Positions 53,109 through 62,270 of a DNA stretch of 64,000 bases are shown piece by piece. Below the pieces are notes generated by a model, which saw only the letters and a program-made list of their open reading frames with translations, did not search any database and had not been told where the DNA came from. The stretch is from Palsa-465 sp963800475. GTDB lineage: Bacteria > Actinomycetota > Thermoleophilia > Solirubrobacterales > Solirubrobacteraceae. Where the stretch lies: the NCBI GenBank assembly GCA_963800475.1, contig CAWDAZ010000001.1, forward strand, positions 1 to 64,000. Reading direction: 5' to 3'. A program made the translations under genes and the position numbers. Within the stretch, counting starts at the first letter, position 1. The number at the start of each line of letters is the position of its first letter.

Positions 53109-53810
53109 TCAGCGCGACGTCTGCGCCACCGCGGCTTGAGGTCGGGTTGCCCGCCTCGCCGGAGCGCGGACGTGCGCGATGTAGGCAGCCACTCCCAGGA
53201 GCGCGCCCGCGTAGCCCACGGCTATCAGCGGCGCGAGCCCGGTCGAGACACTGAAGCCCACGGCGTGGCTGATCACTCGTTGTGGTCCCCAGAACGGCAG
53301 CAGCTTCGCGATTGTCTGTGTCGAGTCGAGCGTGAGCTGGATACCGACCACGCCGATCAGGATCAGTACCCCCTCGAGCTCGTGGGGCACAAGCGCACCT
53401 ACGGCGAGGCCGAACGGCACGCTGGTCAGCGCCACGAGCTCCACCCCGACGCCCAGCTCCACCGGGTGCGGGGGACCCGTGCCGATCACCATGATCACGC
53501 TGAACAAGGTCGCCACCACGACGCCGAACAGCTCGAGGAACACCAGCCGCCCGAGCAGCAGCTCGTATGGGTGGTAGCCCGCCAGCACGAGCCGCTGGTC
53601 CACCGGTCGCGCGGTCAGCGCCGCGAAGATCGACGCGCCGGCGACCGAGAACGCCATCGCGATCCCGCCGGTGACCGCCGCGTGATGTCGCCCCTGGCTG
53701 ATCGAGGCTCCGTAGAAGGCGAGTGGCAGCCCGGTGAGCAGTCCCATCGCGACGTGGCGCCTGAGCAGCTCGCGCCCGGTCATCGCGGCGGGGACGATGA
53801 TGCGTCTCAT
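53109..53810 (-). CDS. ABC transporter permease (ABC-2 type)
   Basis: A 233-residue membrane protein with about six hydrophobic segments (VAMGLLTGLPLAFYG, GGIAMAFSVAGASIFAAL, LVFLELFGVVVATLFSVIM, GVLILIGVVGIQLTL, and others). The helix between the second and third reads DQRLVLAGYHPYELLLGRLV, a usual ABC-2 exporter coupling region. The ATG overlaps the stop of the ATPase gene as ATGA, so both subunits are made together. It probably exports a drug, lipid or small molecule, or works with the Tat-exported enzymes divergently encoded next door. Confidence 0.85.
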   Translation of the reverse strand: MRRIIVPAAMTGRELLRRHVAMGLLTGLPLAFYGASISQGRHHAAVTGGIAMAFSVAGASIFAALTARPVDQRLVLAGYHPYELLLGRLVFLELFGVVVATLFSVIMVIGTGPPHPVELGVGVELVALTSVPFGLAVGALVPHELEGVLILIGVVGIQLTLDSTQTIAKLLPFWGPQRVISHAVGFSVSTGLAPLIAVGYAGALLGVAAYIAHVRAPARRATRPQAAVAQTSR

Positions 53811-54463
53811 GTCCGTGCCGCCTCGGCGTCCGCCTTGGACATGCGGGGGATCTTCAGCTCCATCACCCGATCGACCAGCTCCAGATCGGCGAGCAGATGC
53901 GTGACCACGACGACCGCCAATCCGTCGTCTCGCCAACCCGACACGTGCTCCCAGAAGCTGACATAGGCGCCGCGGTCGAAGCCCTGGTAGGGCTCGTCGA
54001 GCAGCAGCACGGTCGCGCCGCCGAGCAGGGCGAGCGCGACGTTGAGCTTCTGCCGTGCACCTCCGGACAGGAACCGCGACGGGGAGCGATCGCCTGCAGG
54101 GAAGCCCAACTCCTCGAGCAGCGTTCGGCCGTCGCGAAGGACCTGCTCGTCCGACAGCCCGAGCGCCGGCGCGAACAGCCGCAGATGCTCATCGGCGTTG
54201 AGCAGGTCGAACAGTCCCGGGATCTGCGGGCAGTAGCCGACCCGCCCTTGGACCAACACTTCGCCGACGTCGGGGTGGATAAGGCCGGCGCAGATCCGCA
54301 TCAGCGTGCTCTTTCCCGCACCGTTCTCGCCGACGATCGCGACCGCCTCACCTGGCTGGACCGATAGCGAAACGTGGTCCAGCACGAGCTTGCGCCCGTA
54401 TGAGTGTGTGATCGGCCCTGCCTGCAGAAGCGGGGCGACCGCGCGGTCGCTCGGATGTGTCAT
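53807..54463 (-). CDS. ABC transporter ATP-binding protein
   Basis: A 218-residue ATPase: Walker A GENGAGKST, Q loop in GYCPQIPGLFD, signature FLSGGARQKLNVALALLG, Walker B TVLLLDEPYQGFDRG, and switch His in VVVVTHLLADLE. This is the exporter class that pairs with ABC-2 permeases. The start is uncertain: ATG 54463 (MTHPSDRAV) or ATG 54481 (METSTRM); the open frame runs further to 54766 but without coding character. It is coupled by a 4-base overlap to the permease. Confidence 0.9.
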   Translation of the reverse strand: MTHPSDRAVAPLLQAGPITHSYGRKLVLDHVSLSVQPGEAVAIVGENGAGKSTLMRICAGLIHPDVGEVLVQGRVGYCPQIPGLFDLLNADEHLRLFAPALGLSDEQVLRDGRTLLEELGFPAGDRSPSRFLSGGARQKLNVALALLGGATVLLLDEPYQGFDRGAYVSFWEHVSGWRDDGLAVVVVTHLLADLELVDRVMELKIPRMSKADAEAART

Positions 54464-54837
54464 GCGGGTTGAGGTTTCCATGCGTCGGGCGTCGGCGCGG
54501 CCGCCGCTCAATCCCCTCCGGCGAGTCGGCGCACGATCCCGCCCGGTCGGAATCTCGACTGGAGCCAGGCGGCTGGATACACCCTCAGCATCGGGTGCGA
54601 CGCTATGCGGCGCCGGCGTGCGCCGCATCCGCGCGGAGCCGCGCGTCGCGATGCGCGGTTTCCCGCAGTCGATAGGGACGAAATCCGCTTGGGTCGCGCA
54701 TTCTGCGAGAACAGCTCGCGGGGTGGACCCAGAGGTGATTGACCAGTGGGCGTCCGAAAACCACACGGTCCACGGGTCGAGCAGGTACCGGCGGTAGTTT
54801 CTCCGGAACGGGTGTGGGAACGCCCTGATGTGGGCGC

Positions 54838-56259
54838 GTGCCGCTCGGATCAGAGTCGGGCGCTGTGTTGGATGACGGTGGCGGTCGATCGCAGAGTGAA
54901 CGTGGCCTGACCCGCCGGGCGGCGCTGGGCGGCGCAGCGACGGCGGCGCTGGCCGTACAGATGACGCGTGGCGTCAGGCCGGCTTGGGCGGCACCGCCGC
55001 CGGCCGGCGGTCCGGTGCGAGACCTTGGGCGAGGGGGGCGGCCAATGCAGCTTGCAGCGGTCGCGGCGGTCGCCAAGCGGATCGGCAGGGGCGAACCGGT
55101 GGCGATCGTCGACCTCGCGTCCGTCGATCACAACTGCGGTCGCCTGATCGCCTGGAGCAAGAGCAACCGGCTCGCGTGGCGGCCGGCCTACAAGACGCTG
55201 CGCTCCCCCGAACTGCTCGCGTACGTGCTCGGAAAGCTGGACCGCCCGCGGGTGATGATCCATCACCTGCGCGATCTGCCCCAGGCGCTTCCGCACGTGC
55301 CGGTCGGGACGGATTTCCTGATGGGGTACCCGCCGACGCTCGGGGAGCTACGGCAGTACCTCAGCTCGCGGTCGCCGCGCGGTGAACGGCGGCACACGCT
55401 GCGAATCAACATTGACGGGATCGAGCTGCTCCGTGCGCTGGACGAGCTGTCGAAGCACACGCCGCGAACGCTTCCGATCGACGTGGGGCTCGAGATCTAC
55501 AACGGGATCCCGCGCGGCGGCTTCGACCCCGGCGCGGAGCTCACGGCGGCGCTGAAGCTGCTGCGCGCAGCGCGAGGACGGCTGCGGCTGGGCGCGCTCC
55601 TCTGCTACGACGCGGGCGCCATCTTGAGCAGTGACGAGGCGACGCTCAAGCTTGCCGCTGAGTTCGCTCAGCACAATCTGACCGACGCACACAAGTCGGT
55701 GATCGCGCAGGCGCACGACTTCGTGGACCTCGCCACGCTTGTGCGAAACGGGCCCGGCTCGGCCAACTACGCCCACTGGTCGGGGACGACCGCGGCGAAC
55801 GAGTTCTCGGCCGGCTCAGCCGTGCTGTTCGCCAACTACCTCGACCCCTACCCGAATACCGCCGGCCTGGCGAAGGCGCTTTACCTGTGCGCGCCGGTGT
55901 TGCGGCTGCCCGAGAACCACTTCTTCGGCAACCTCCCCTACCCGATCCCGGCCGGCACCGAGGGCGTGTACATCAAGTCCGGCGGCTGGCCGACCGGCAA
56001 CAACCCCACGCTCTCCAAGCTCGTGTATCCCGCCGGGCTACTCGAGGGACCCCTGTACGGCCGCGGCTCCAACGCATCGGGCCTGATCCTCGCCCGGCCC
56101 GGTCAGCTGCACCTCGGCGACTACGTGGTCGAGACGGCGCAGCAGGTGATGGAGGGTCAGGACTATTTCGGTGGCTTGTACGCGGTCCGGGAGGCCGAGG
56201 TTCGCGCGCTGTGGCCGACGCTGTCGCGGTGGGTCGGAGAACGCGAGGAGCTGGGCTGA
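54838..56259 (+). CDS. Tat-exported PLP-barrel (alanine racemase/D-threonine aldolase-like) protein, copy 1
   Basis: A 473-residue protein. The signal has twin Arg (RGLTRRAALGGAATAALAVQ, RR at 26-27), typical of Tat substrates, which are exported folded with cofactor. The mature part has the fold-type III PLP barrel: VAIVDLASVDHNCGRLIAWS, PLP-lysine candidate K119 in WRPAYKTLRSPELLAYVL, TDFLMGYPPTLGEL, LPIDVGLEIYNGIPRGGFDP and the phosphate-loop-like RNGPGSANY. It ends with ALWPTLSRW, like the D-threonine aldolase/D-serine dehydratase C domain. It could racemise or cleave amino acids outside the cell. The start is GTG 54838. The next gene overlaps by one base. Confidence 0.82.
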   Translation: MPLGSESGAVLDDGGGRSQSERGLTRRAALGGAATAALAVQMTRGVRPAWAAPPPAGGPVRDLGRGGRPMQLAAVAAVAKRIGRGEPVAIVDLASVDHNCGRLIAWSKSNRLAWRPAYKTLRSPELLAYVLGKLDRPRVMIHHLRDLPQALPHVPVGTDFLMGYPPTLGELRQYLSSRSPRGERRHTLRINIDGIELLRALDELSKHTPRTLPIDVGLEIYNGIPRGGFDPGAELTAALKLLRAARGRLRLGALLCYDAGAILSSDEATLKLAAEFAQHNLTDAHKSVIAQAHDFVDLATLVRNGPGSANYAHWSGTTAANEFSAGSAVLFANYLDPYPNTAGLAKALYLCAPVLRLPENHFFGNLPYPIPAGTEGVYIKSGGWPTGNNPTLSKLVYPAGLLEGPLYGRGSNASGLILARPGQLHLGDYVVETAQQVMEGQDYFGGLYAVREAEVRALWPTLSRWVGEREELG

Positions 56260-57614
56260 TGGCCGAGGGCAAACTCACCCGGAGGGGTCTGATCGCGGGG
56301 GCCGGAGCGCTCGCGGCCGCCACGGCCGTCAGGACGCCGGTCGGGGTCGCGAGCGCGGCGGCGCCGGGAGTCGATCCCGCGTTCCCGAGCGCGCTCGGGT
56401 CGGGCGGGCGGCCGACGGGCAACAAGACGCTCGCGCGGCTCGCCCGCGAGCACGGACAGGGCGAGCCCGTGATGTTCGTCGACCTCGCGGCGGTCGACCG
56501 CAACGCCAGGGTGATCGTCGACTTTGCGCGAGCGCATCGGTGGCACGTCCGCCCGGCGCTCAAGGTGTTCCAATCGCCCAAGCTGTGCGCGTACATCCTG
56601 CATCTGCTGCCCGAGCCGCGGGGCCTGGTGTTCCACCTGCGGACCGTTGACCAGATCATGACCGCGGCGCCCGCCGGGACCGATCTGCTGATGGGCTATC
56701 CGCCGACCCGCGGCGAGCTCCGGGCGTACCTCGGCTCGGCTCCGCCGCGAGGCCAGCGCCCGCACAGGCTGACGCTGCTCGCGAGCTCGCTCGAGATCCT
56801 GCAGGACATGGCGCGGCTGGCGAGGAGGACGCGCCGGCGAGTGCCGCTGGACGTCGGACTGGAATTCGACTCCGGCTTTGGGCGGGGGGGCTTTCACCAT
56901 CCGCCGAGGATCAGCGCTGCGATCAAGTTGCTCCGGCGTGAGCGTCGCGTGCTGCGACTGCGGGCAGTGCTCTGCTACGACGGTCACGCGCTGGTCAGCC
57001 CGAACAAGGAAGTCCGCAAGTACGTTGCCAACCAGGCGAGCGGGTACTTCAAGGGCTACCTCGATCAACTGCACGCTGAGGGCAGCGATCTGTATGACCC
57101 GGCGGCGCTGGTCCGCAACGGGCCCGGAAGCTCCAACTACCGCAACTGGGGCGGGAAGCCGGAGATCAATGAGATCAGCCCCGGGTCGGCGTTCGTGTAC
57201 GCCGGCTACATGGCCGCAGGATTCGACGATCAGGGCCTGGCACGGGCGCTGACGCAGGCCGCGCCGGTGCTCAAGGACGTGGGACCGTATCCATCAACGT
57301 ACCTCACCAAGGTTCCGATCCCCCCGATCATCGGCGAGGAGTACTTCCTGAAGGGATCGACGTGGCCGGACCAGGGTGGCATCCAGCCGCCGTTCGTCTA
57401 CCCGCCGGGCGTCAAGGACGACGAGCGCGAGGGCGGCCGCTGCATGGTGTACGCGCCCCAGGGTGAGCTGAGCACGTCCGACTACGTGCTGTGCTGGCCG
57501 AACGAGGGCGGGGATGGAATCGATTACTTCGGCGCCCTGCAGGTCGTCCGCTCGGGGCGGATCGTCGACGTGTGGCCGACGTTCACCCGCTGGGGCACGC
57601 CCGCCGGTAGCTGA
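56259..57614 (+). CDS. Tat-exported PLP-barrel protein, copy 2
   Basis: A 451-residue paralogue of the preceding protein. Twin-Arg signal KLTRRGLIAGAGALAAATAV (RR at 8-9). Barrel marks: PVMFVDLAAVDRNARVIVDF, candidate PLP lysine K102 in VRPALKVFQSPKLCAYIL, TDLLMGYPPTRGEL, VPLDVGLEFDSGFGRGGFHH, LVRNGPGSSNYRNW and end RIVDVWPTFTRWG. The ATG overlaps the previous TGA (TGATG), so the two are coupled and may form a heteromer. The usual His-x-Cys zinc site of eukaryotic-type D-serine dehydratases is not seen. Substrate unknown. Confidence 0.82.
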   Translation: MAEGKLTRRGLIAGAGALAAATAVRTPVGVASAAAPGVDPAFPSALGSGGRPTGNKTLARLAREHGQGEPVMFVDLAAVDRNARVIVDFARAHRWHVRPALKVFQSPKLCAYILHLLPEPRGLVFHLRTVDQIMTAAPAGTDLLMGYPPTRGELRAYLGSAPPRGQRPHRLTLLASSLEILQDMARLARRTRRRVPLDVGLEFDSGFGRGGFHHPPRISAAIKLLRRERRVLRLRAVLCYDGHALVSPNKEVRKYVANQASGYFKGYLDQLHAEGSDLYDPAALVRNGPGSSNYRNWGGKPEINEISPGSAFVYAGYMAAGFDDQGLARALTQAAPVLKDVGPYPSTYLTKVPIPPIIGEEYFLKGSTWPDQGGIQPPFVYPPGVKDDEREGGRCMVYAPQGELSTSDYVLCWPNEGGDGIDYFGALQVVRSGRIVDVWPTFTRWGTPAGS

Positions 57615-57803
57615 CCGCGAGGTCTCGCCAGGGCCCTGTGCCGGGTCCGCGTCACGACGTACTGTGGAAACGCTGCGGTCTGAGACGTAGGAGTGGGTAC
57701 GCGCCCGGCGGGGAAGTCTTCAGATCCTCGGACACTCTCTTCCGCGGCCGGTGTGTCCACGACTATGATTCTCGATTAACCGGGGGTCAAGGATCGAGGG
57801 CAC

Positions 57804-59036
57804 ATGGCACTGAGGAAGTGCGATCACTGCGGGCAGGAGGTGCCCGCGAGCCGGTTCTGCATCCGCTGCGGGCATCAGCTCGAGGGCGGCGACCAGGCGC
57901 TATCGCGGCTCTCTCGCGTGCCCGGGGCCTCAGCCGTCGGCCGCGGCGTGTCGGGCGTGCTGAACGTCGACCCCACCTCGCTGTCGGGAGTGCGTAGGGC
58001 ATTCGCCGCCGCCCCGAATGAGAGCGTGCTTCGGCCGACGATCGTCTCGACGATCTTCCCCCAGCTCCCGCAGCCCTCGATGGGCGTGTTTCGGCGCTGC
58101 CTCGCCCTCGGGCTGGCCACGGTGCTGGTCTTGGGACTGGCGAAGCTATACCCCGTCGCGCTGATCGCCGGCGCTGTCCTGTTCCCGATGCTGGTGGTGC
58201 TCTACCTCGTCGACGTGAACGTGTTCGAGGAACAGTCGCTTCGGGTCATCGGGGCAACCTTGCTGTGGGGCCTTGTCACGGGTGCCGTGACCGCCTTGAT
58301 CGCCAAGGCCCTGTCCCCTTCGGGCGCGGACGTGTTCGTCGGCGGCGATCGCAGCCTCGTCCTCACCCGCGGCGTGCTGATTCCCGTCTTGAGCGTCGCG
58401 CTCATCATGCTCGGTCCATGCGCGTTGCTGAGATATCCGCGCTTCTCGACGGTGCTGGACGGGGCGACCTTTGGGGCCGCTACCGCCTCGGCGTTCGTCG
58501 CCGCTGAGGTGCTCGTTCAGGCGCTGTCAGCGCTCAATCATGGGCTTCGACCCCCCGGAGCGGTTGTTCCGTGGCTCGTCCAGCTCGCGATTATCGCGAT
58601 CGCGCTGCCGGTCCTGACGATGGCGACGATGGGCGCGGCCGTCGGGGCTGTGTGGCTGAAGGTGCGCGCCCCGATCCGAGACCGCCGCGCGCTCGGACGG
58701 CTCGGCTCGCCATACGTGGCGGTGCCGCTGGCCGCGGCACTGCTGGTGCTGGCGGCGATCGCGCAGCTCGAGTTGGCCAGTGGCCTCGCGCTCGCGATCA
58801 TCGCTGTGCTCGCAGTCGTGGCGCTTCTGTGGCTGCGGCAGGTGATCCACGTCGGGCTGCTGGAGGAAGCCCTGCTGATCGAGGACGCGCCGATCATCAC
58901 CTGCGCCAACTGCGGGCACCGAACCCGTCGCGGGAGCTTCTGCGAGTACTGCGGGATCGCGCTTGCGGCACTGCCTGCGAGCCGCTCGTCGGTGCGGGCT
59001 TCCCCCGTCGCGGCGGCGGAGAACGGGCAGAACTGA
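57804..59036 (+). CDS. Polytopic membrane protein with zinc ribbons at both ends
   Basis: A 410-residue protein. The N terminus is a zinc ribbon (C6, C9, C19, C22: CDHCGQEVPASRFCIRCG); the C terminus has another (CANCGHRTRRGSFCEYCG), so both ends are cytoplasmic. Between them are about eight to nine hydrophobic segments (for example LGLATVLVLGLAKLYPVALI, VIGATLLWGLVTGAVTALIA, AVVPWLVQLAIIAIALPVL). An NVFEEQ after TM2-3 recalls PrsW-type membrane proteases, but the other PrsW motifs are not evident. It is first gene of the FHA-protease-kinase operon; only one base separates its stop from the next start. Confidence 0.8.
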   Translation: MALRKCDHCGQEVPASRFCIRCGHQLEGGDQALSRLSRVPGASAVGRGVSGVLNVDPTSLSGVRRAFAAAPNESVLRPTIVSTIFPQLPQPSMGVFRRCLALGLATVLVLGLAKLYPVALIAGAVLFPMLVVLYLVDVNVFEEQSLRVIGATLLWGLVTGAVTALIAKALSPSGADVFVGGDRSLVLTRGVLIPVLSVALIMLGPCALLRYPRFSTVLDGATFGAATASAFVAAEVLVQALSALNHGLRPPGAVVPWLVQLAIIAIALPVLTMATMGAAVGAVWLKVRAPIRDRRALGRLGSPYVAVPLAAALLVLAAIAQLELASGLALAIIAVLAVVALLWLRQVIHVGLLEEALLIEDAPIITCANCGHRTRRGSFCEYCGIALAALPASRSSVRASPVAAAENGQN

Positions 59037-59037
59037 A

Positions 59038-60516
59038 GTGCCTGCGGGGGCCGTCACGCTGCGTTGCACGGCTGGTCCGCTCACCGGCGAGGTGCTCGAG
59101 GTCGAGTCTGAGCTGTTGCTTGGCCGGGAGCTGCCCGAGCCGGGACAGCTCGGTGGAGATCCGCGGCTCTCACGTCGCCACGCCCGCATCTTCATGGACG
59201 ACGGCGGCGCTATGGCCGTCGAGGACCTCGGATCGACGAACGGCACCTGGGTCAACGATGAGCGGCTCGCCGAGCCCCGGACGCTCGCCGATGGAGACGA
59301 GCTCCGGCTCGGACAGAGCTGCTTCACGGTCGAGCTCCCCCATCGGCCGGCTGCGACGCAGCTCGACACCGGCGCCGCGATCGCCGCTCCCACGATCGGC
59401 GACCGCGCCCCGGCAGAACCGTGCGTGCGAGTCGTGTCCGGGCCCTCCGAGGGGCTCGAGATCGCGATCGGAGCCGAGTTTCTGATCGGCCGGAGCTACG
59501 GCGAACCCGGGGCGTTGGGCGGCGATCGGCTGCTGTCCCGCCGGCACGCCCGGATCGCGCGCGGGGCAGGCGGCTCGTTCTTCATCGAGGACACCGGGTC
59601 CACGAACGGAACGACTCTCAACGGGCGGCCGCTTCGTGGAGCGCATCCGCTCCGGGACGAAGACGAGATCAAGGTCGGATCGAGCACGATGGTGGCCGAG
59701 CACATGCCGGGCCGGCCGCTGACCCCGGAGCTCGATGAGCGGCCCGTCAGGGCCGCGCTCGGTGCGCCTCACGAGCAAGCCGCCGCGTTCGAGCCCCAAG
59801 GCGCAGCGAGCGCACGTTTCTCATCGGGACACGTCACCGCCGTGTTCGCCGTCGTGTTCGCCGCTGCCGCCCTCGTGGCGGTAGCGGCGGTGTTGCTGGC
59901 GGCTCCCTTGGGGAGCAGCGCCTGCGCCACCGGATTCATCTGCCATCCACCGCCGAAGGCGCTGCCGCTGCGGGTGCTGACGACCTTCACCGGGTCGCTT
60001 GGCTGGAGAACCGAGTACGACCCACAGCTCGCCACGCCGATCACGGCCGACGCGAGCGGCAACCAGCTGGTCCTGCATGAGACGGCGAAGGCAGATCAGG
60101 AGATTCTCCACCTGACGCCCGGGAACGCCCGGCTCGGCATCTGGATCCGCGCCTATCCCTCGAGCCAGTTCTCGGCCGTCGCCGCAATGCAGAGCATGGC
60201 CAACGCCGTCGAGACCCACCTCGTCGGCGCAACCACAGCACCGAGCGCAGACCAGATGTTTGGCGTTCCGGTGCTTGGGTTCCACACCGCCAGCGGCGAG
60301 GTGCTCGACGGCAACGCGCTCACGCCGCAGGGTCCCGGCGCTCCCCTGAAGCTCGCCGTGCTGGCGGCCACATCTGGCAGCGTCACGATCGTCGCCGCGG
60401 TCGTCTATGAGATTCAGCGCGGCACCAGTCAGGGAACTAATCCGGACCTACCATTTGATCAATTCGCCGATACCGTGCTCGAGACGGTTCGCTTCCCAAG
60501 CGACGGGAGCACGTGA
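59038..60516 (+). CDS. Double-FHA single-pass membrane protein with ectodomain
   Basis: A 492-residue protein. Two forkhead-associated domains, each with LSRRHARI and GSTNGT(W/T) phosphothreonine-binding loops: FHA1 about residues 5-100 and FHA2 about 125-220. A linker and one TM (AVFAVVFAAAALVAVAAVLL, about 262-285) lead to an outside domain of about 200 residues with a Cys pair and PsbP/LpqN-like beta-alpha pattern (LAVLAATSGSVTIVAAVVYE). FHA domains dock phosphorylated proteins, most likely targets of the kinase in this operon. GTG at 59038 is used; its TGA overlaps the next GTG as GTGA. Confidence 0.88.
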   Translation: MPAGAVTLRCTAGPLTGEVLEVESELLLGRELPEPGQLGGDPRLSRRHARIFMDDGGAMAVEDLGSTNGTWVNDERLAEPRTLADGDELRLGQSCFTVELPHRPAATQLDTGAAIAAPTIGDRAPAEPCVRVVSGPSEGLEIAIGAEFLIGRSYGEPGALGGDRLLSRRHARIARGAGGSFFIEDTGSTNGTTLNGRPLRGAHPLRDEDEIKVGSSTMVAEHMPGRPLTPELDERPVRAALGAPHEQAAAFEPQGAASARFSSGHVTAVFAVVFAAAALVAVAAVLLAAPLGSSACATGFICHPPPKALPLRVLTTFTGSLGWRTEYDPQLATPITADASGNQLVLHETAKADQEILHLTPGNARLGIWIRAYPSSQFSAVAAMQSMANAVETHLVGATTAPSADQMFGVPVLGFHTASGEVLDGNALTPQGPGAPLKLAVLAATSGSVTIVAAVVYEIQRGTSQGTNPDLPFDQFADTVLETVRFPSDGST

Positions 60517-62270
60517 CCATGAGCTCGATTCCCCGCGCTCGAATCGTCGTCGCGGCTGTAGCGCTGGTGGCTGCTGCTGCGGCCGCGACGACGGTGCTGA
60601 GCGTCGTCAACCGCGGCACCCGTCCCGCTTCGCAGTTGACAGGACACACTCGGCGGCTGGGCGCGTTGGCGGGCGGCACGCTCGGCTTTGCGCTGAACCT
60701 CCGACTGGATCAGGGAAAGCTCGACGCGTACCTGAGGCGAGTCCAGCCCGCCGCTGGGCATGGAACCGGGTTGACGGCGGCCGAGTTCGGTGCGCGGTTC
60801 GGTGAGACCGACGCCCAGCTCGCCCGCCTGCGCGTGATCCTGCGCCGCCTCGGGATCACGGTCTGGCACGTCTACCCGCAGCGGACCGCGATGCTCGTTC
60901 GTTCGGACGTCGCTACGGCCGATCAGCTGTTCTCGCTTCGGTTCAGCCGCTACGTCACCGGTGCCGGGCAACGATTCTTCGCACCCGACAACGCACCGCT
61001 GATCCCCTCGGTGCTGTCGCCGTATGTCACCGGTCTGGCCGACCTCTCCGACCGGCCGATCCCGCCGGCGGACATACCCAGCAGCGGTCTCACGCCCGCG
61101 CTGACGGCGCAGGCATATGACATCGCTCCGCTGTGGAAGGCGGGAATCCGCGGTCAGGGTCAAACGATCGCGATCGCAACCGCGTTCGGGGCGATCAATC
61201 CGCAGGACATAGTGGCGTTTGCGCAGCGCACGGGGATCACTCCGCATGTGGTCATCAAGCCGGTGAACGGAGGCAGCACGTACTCGATCGCCAGCGGCTC
61301 CGACCCCGAGATGGACCTCGATCTTCAGGTCGCGCTGGGCGTCGCTCCCGACGCCCAGATCGTCGATTACCAGAACTCCGTCAACAGCGCAGCCAGCATC
61401 GGCCACGACGTCGCCGATATCTACAACCAGGTCGAGCAGGATGGGCAGGCCAAGATCGTCTCGACCAGCTATGCGCTGTGTGAGAGCTTGCTGCTCAGCG
61501 GAGACGCCCAGGCTGCCGACAACGCGCTGAAGTCGCTCGACGCAAGCAATGTGACCGCGTTCAATGCGTCCGGTGACACCGGCGCTTACGGCTGCTTGCG
61601 GATGGCCCAACCACAGCCCGGAACGAACATCGAGAGCAAGTACACAGGCCTGGCGGTGATGTACCCGGCGACGAGCCCCTATGCCATATCGGTGGGAGGC
61701 ACCAGGCTCGAGGTCCGCTCCGACGGCAGCTATCTGACCGAGTCGGCCTGGGGAGACCCGATTGCAAGAGCAGGCGGCGGCGGCGGCGTCTCGTCGCTCG
61801 AGGGCCGACCGGCATGGCAACAGGGGCCGGGCGTCGTCCAAGCGGGGGTGAATGCGGGCAATTACCGAGAGGTGCCGGACGTCTCCGGACCGTCCGACTC
61901 CAACAGCGGCTTCATGATCTGCCAGAGCCTCCCGCGGTCATCCACCCCGACCTGCGCCGGTGGCTACGGTGGCACGAGCGCCGCGACGCCATTCTGGGCC
62001 GCGTCAATGCTGCTGATTCAGCAGTACGCCGCCGCGCACGGCGCCGGCCCGCTCGCGCGCTGCTTTGCTGCACCGATCCTGTATGACCTGGCCGCAAAGG
62101 CGCAGCCGGTACCGGCGTTTCATCAGGTCACGCTCGGCAACAACGGCTACTACAGCGCCACGCCGGGATACAACCTCGCCACGGGCCTCGGCACGCCGGA
62201 CGTCTTCAACCTCGCGCAGGACTACGCGAACTTCTTGCGCAACCAGTCGTCGCGCAGTTGCCCGTTCTAG
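60513..62270 (+). CDS. Exported sedolisin-type (S53) serine-carboxyl protease
   Basis: A 585-residue protein with an N-terminal signal/anchor (IVVAAVALVAAAAAATTVLS), an S53 pro-domain (LRVILRRLGITVWHVYPQRT) and a catalytic domain. Active-site residues are all present: E266 and D270 in PEMDLDLQ, oxyanion D355 in NASGDTGAYGC, and nucleophile S489 in GGTSAATPFWAA; the calcium-binding end is ATGLGTPDVFNL. Sedolisins cleave proteins in acidic conditions. It would act outside the membrane after pro-domain removal. The start is GTG 60513 (overlapping the FHA stop) or ATG 60519. The kinase ATG follows its stop directly. Confidence 0.9.
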   Translation: MTMSSIPRARIVVAAVALVAAAAAATTVLSVVNRGTRPASQLTGHTRRLGALAGGTLGFALNLRLDQGKLDAYLRRVQPAAGHGTGLTAAEFGARFGETDAQLARLRVILRRLGITVWHVYPQRTAMLVRSDVATADQLFSLRFSRYVTGAGQRFFAPDNAPLIPSVLSPYVTGLADLSDRPIPPADIPSSGLTPALTAQAYDIAPLWKAGIRGQGQTIAIATAFGAINPQDIVAFAQRTGITPHVVIKPVNGGSTYSIASGSDPEMDLDLQVALGVAPDAQIVDYQNSVNSAASIGHDVADIYNQVEQDGQAKIVSTSYALCESLLLSGDAQAADNALKSLDASNVTAFNASGDTGAYGCLRMAQPQPGTNIESKYTGLAVMYPATSPYAISVGGTRLEVRSDGSYLTESAWGDPIARAGGGGGVSSLEGRPAWQQGPGVVQAGVNAGNYREVPDVSGPSDSNSGFMICQSLPRSSTPTCAGGYGGTSAATPFWAASMLLIQQYAAAHGAGPLARCFAAPILYDLAAKAQPVPAFHQVTLGNNGYYSATPGYNLATGLGTPDVFNLAQDYANFLRNQSSRSCPF

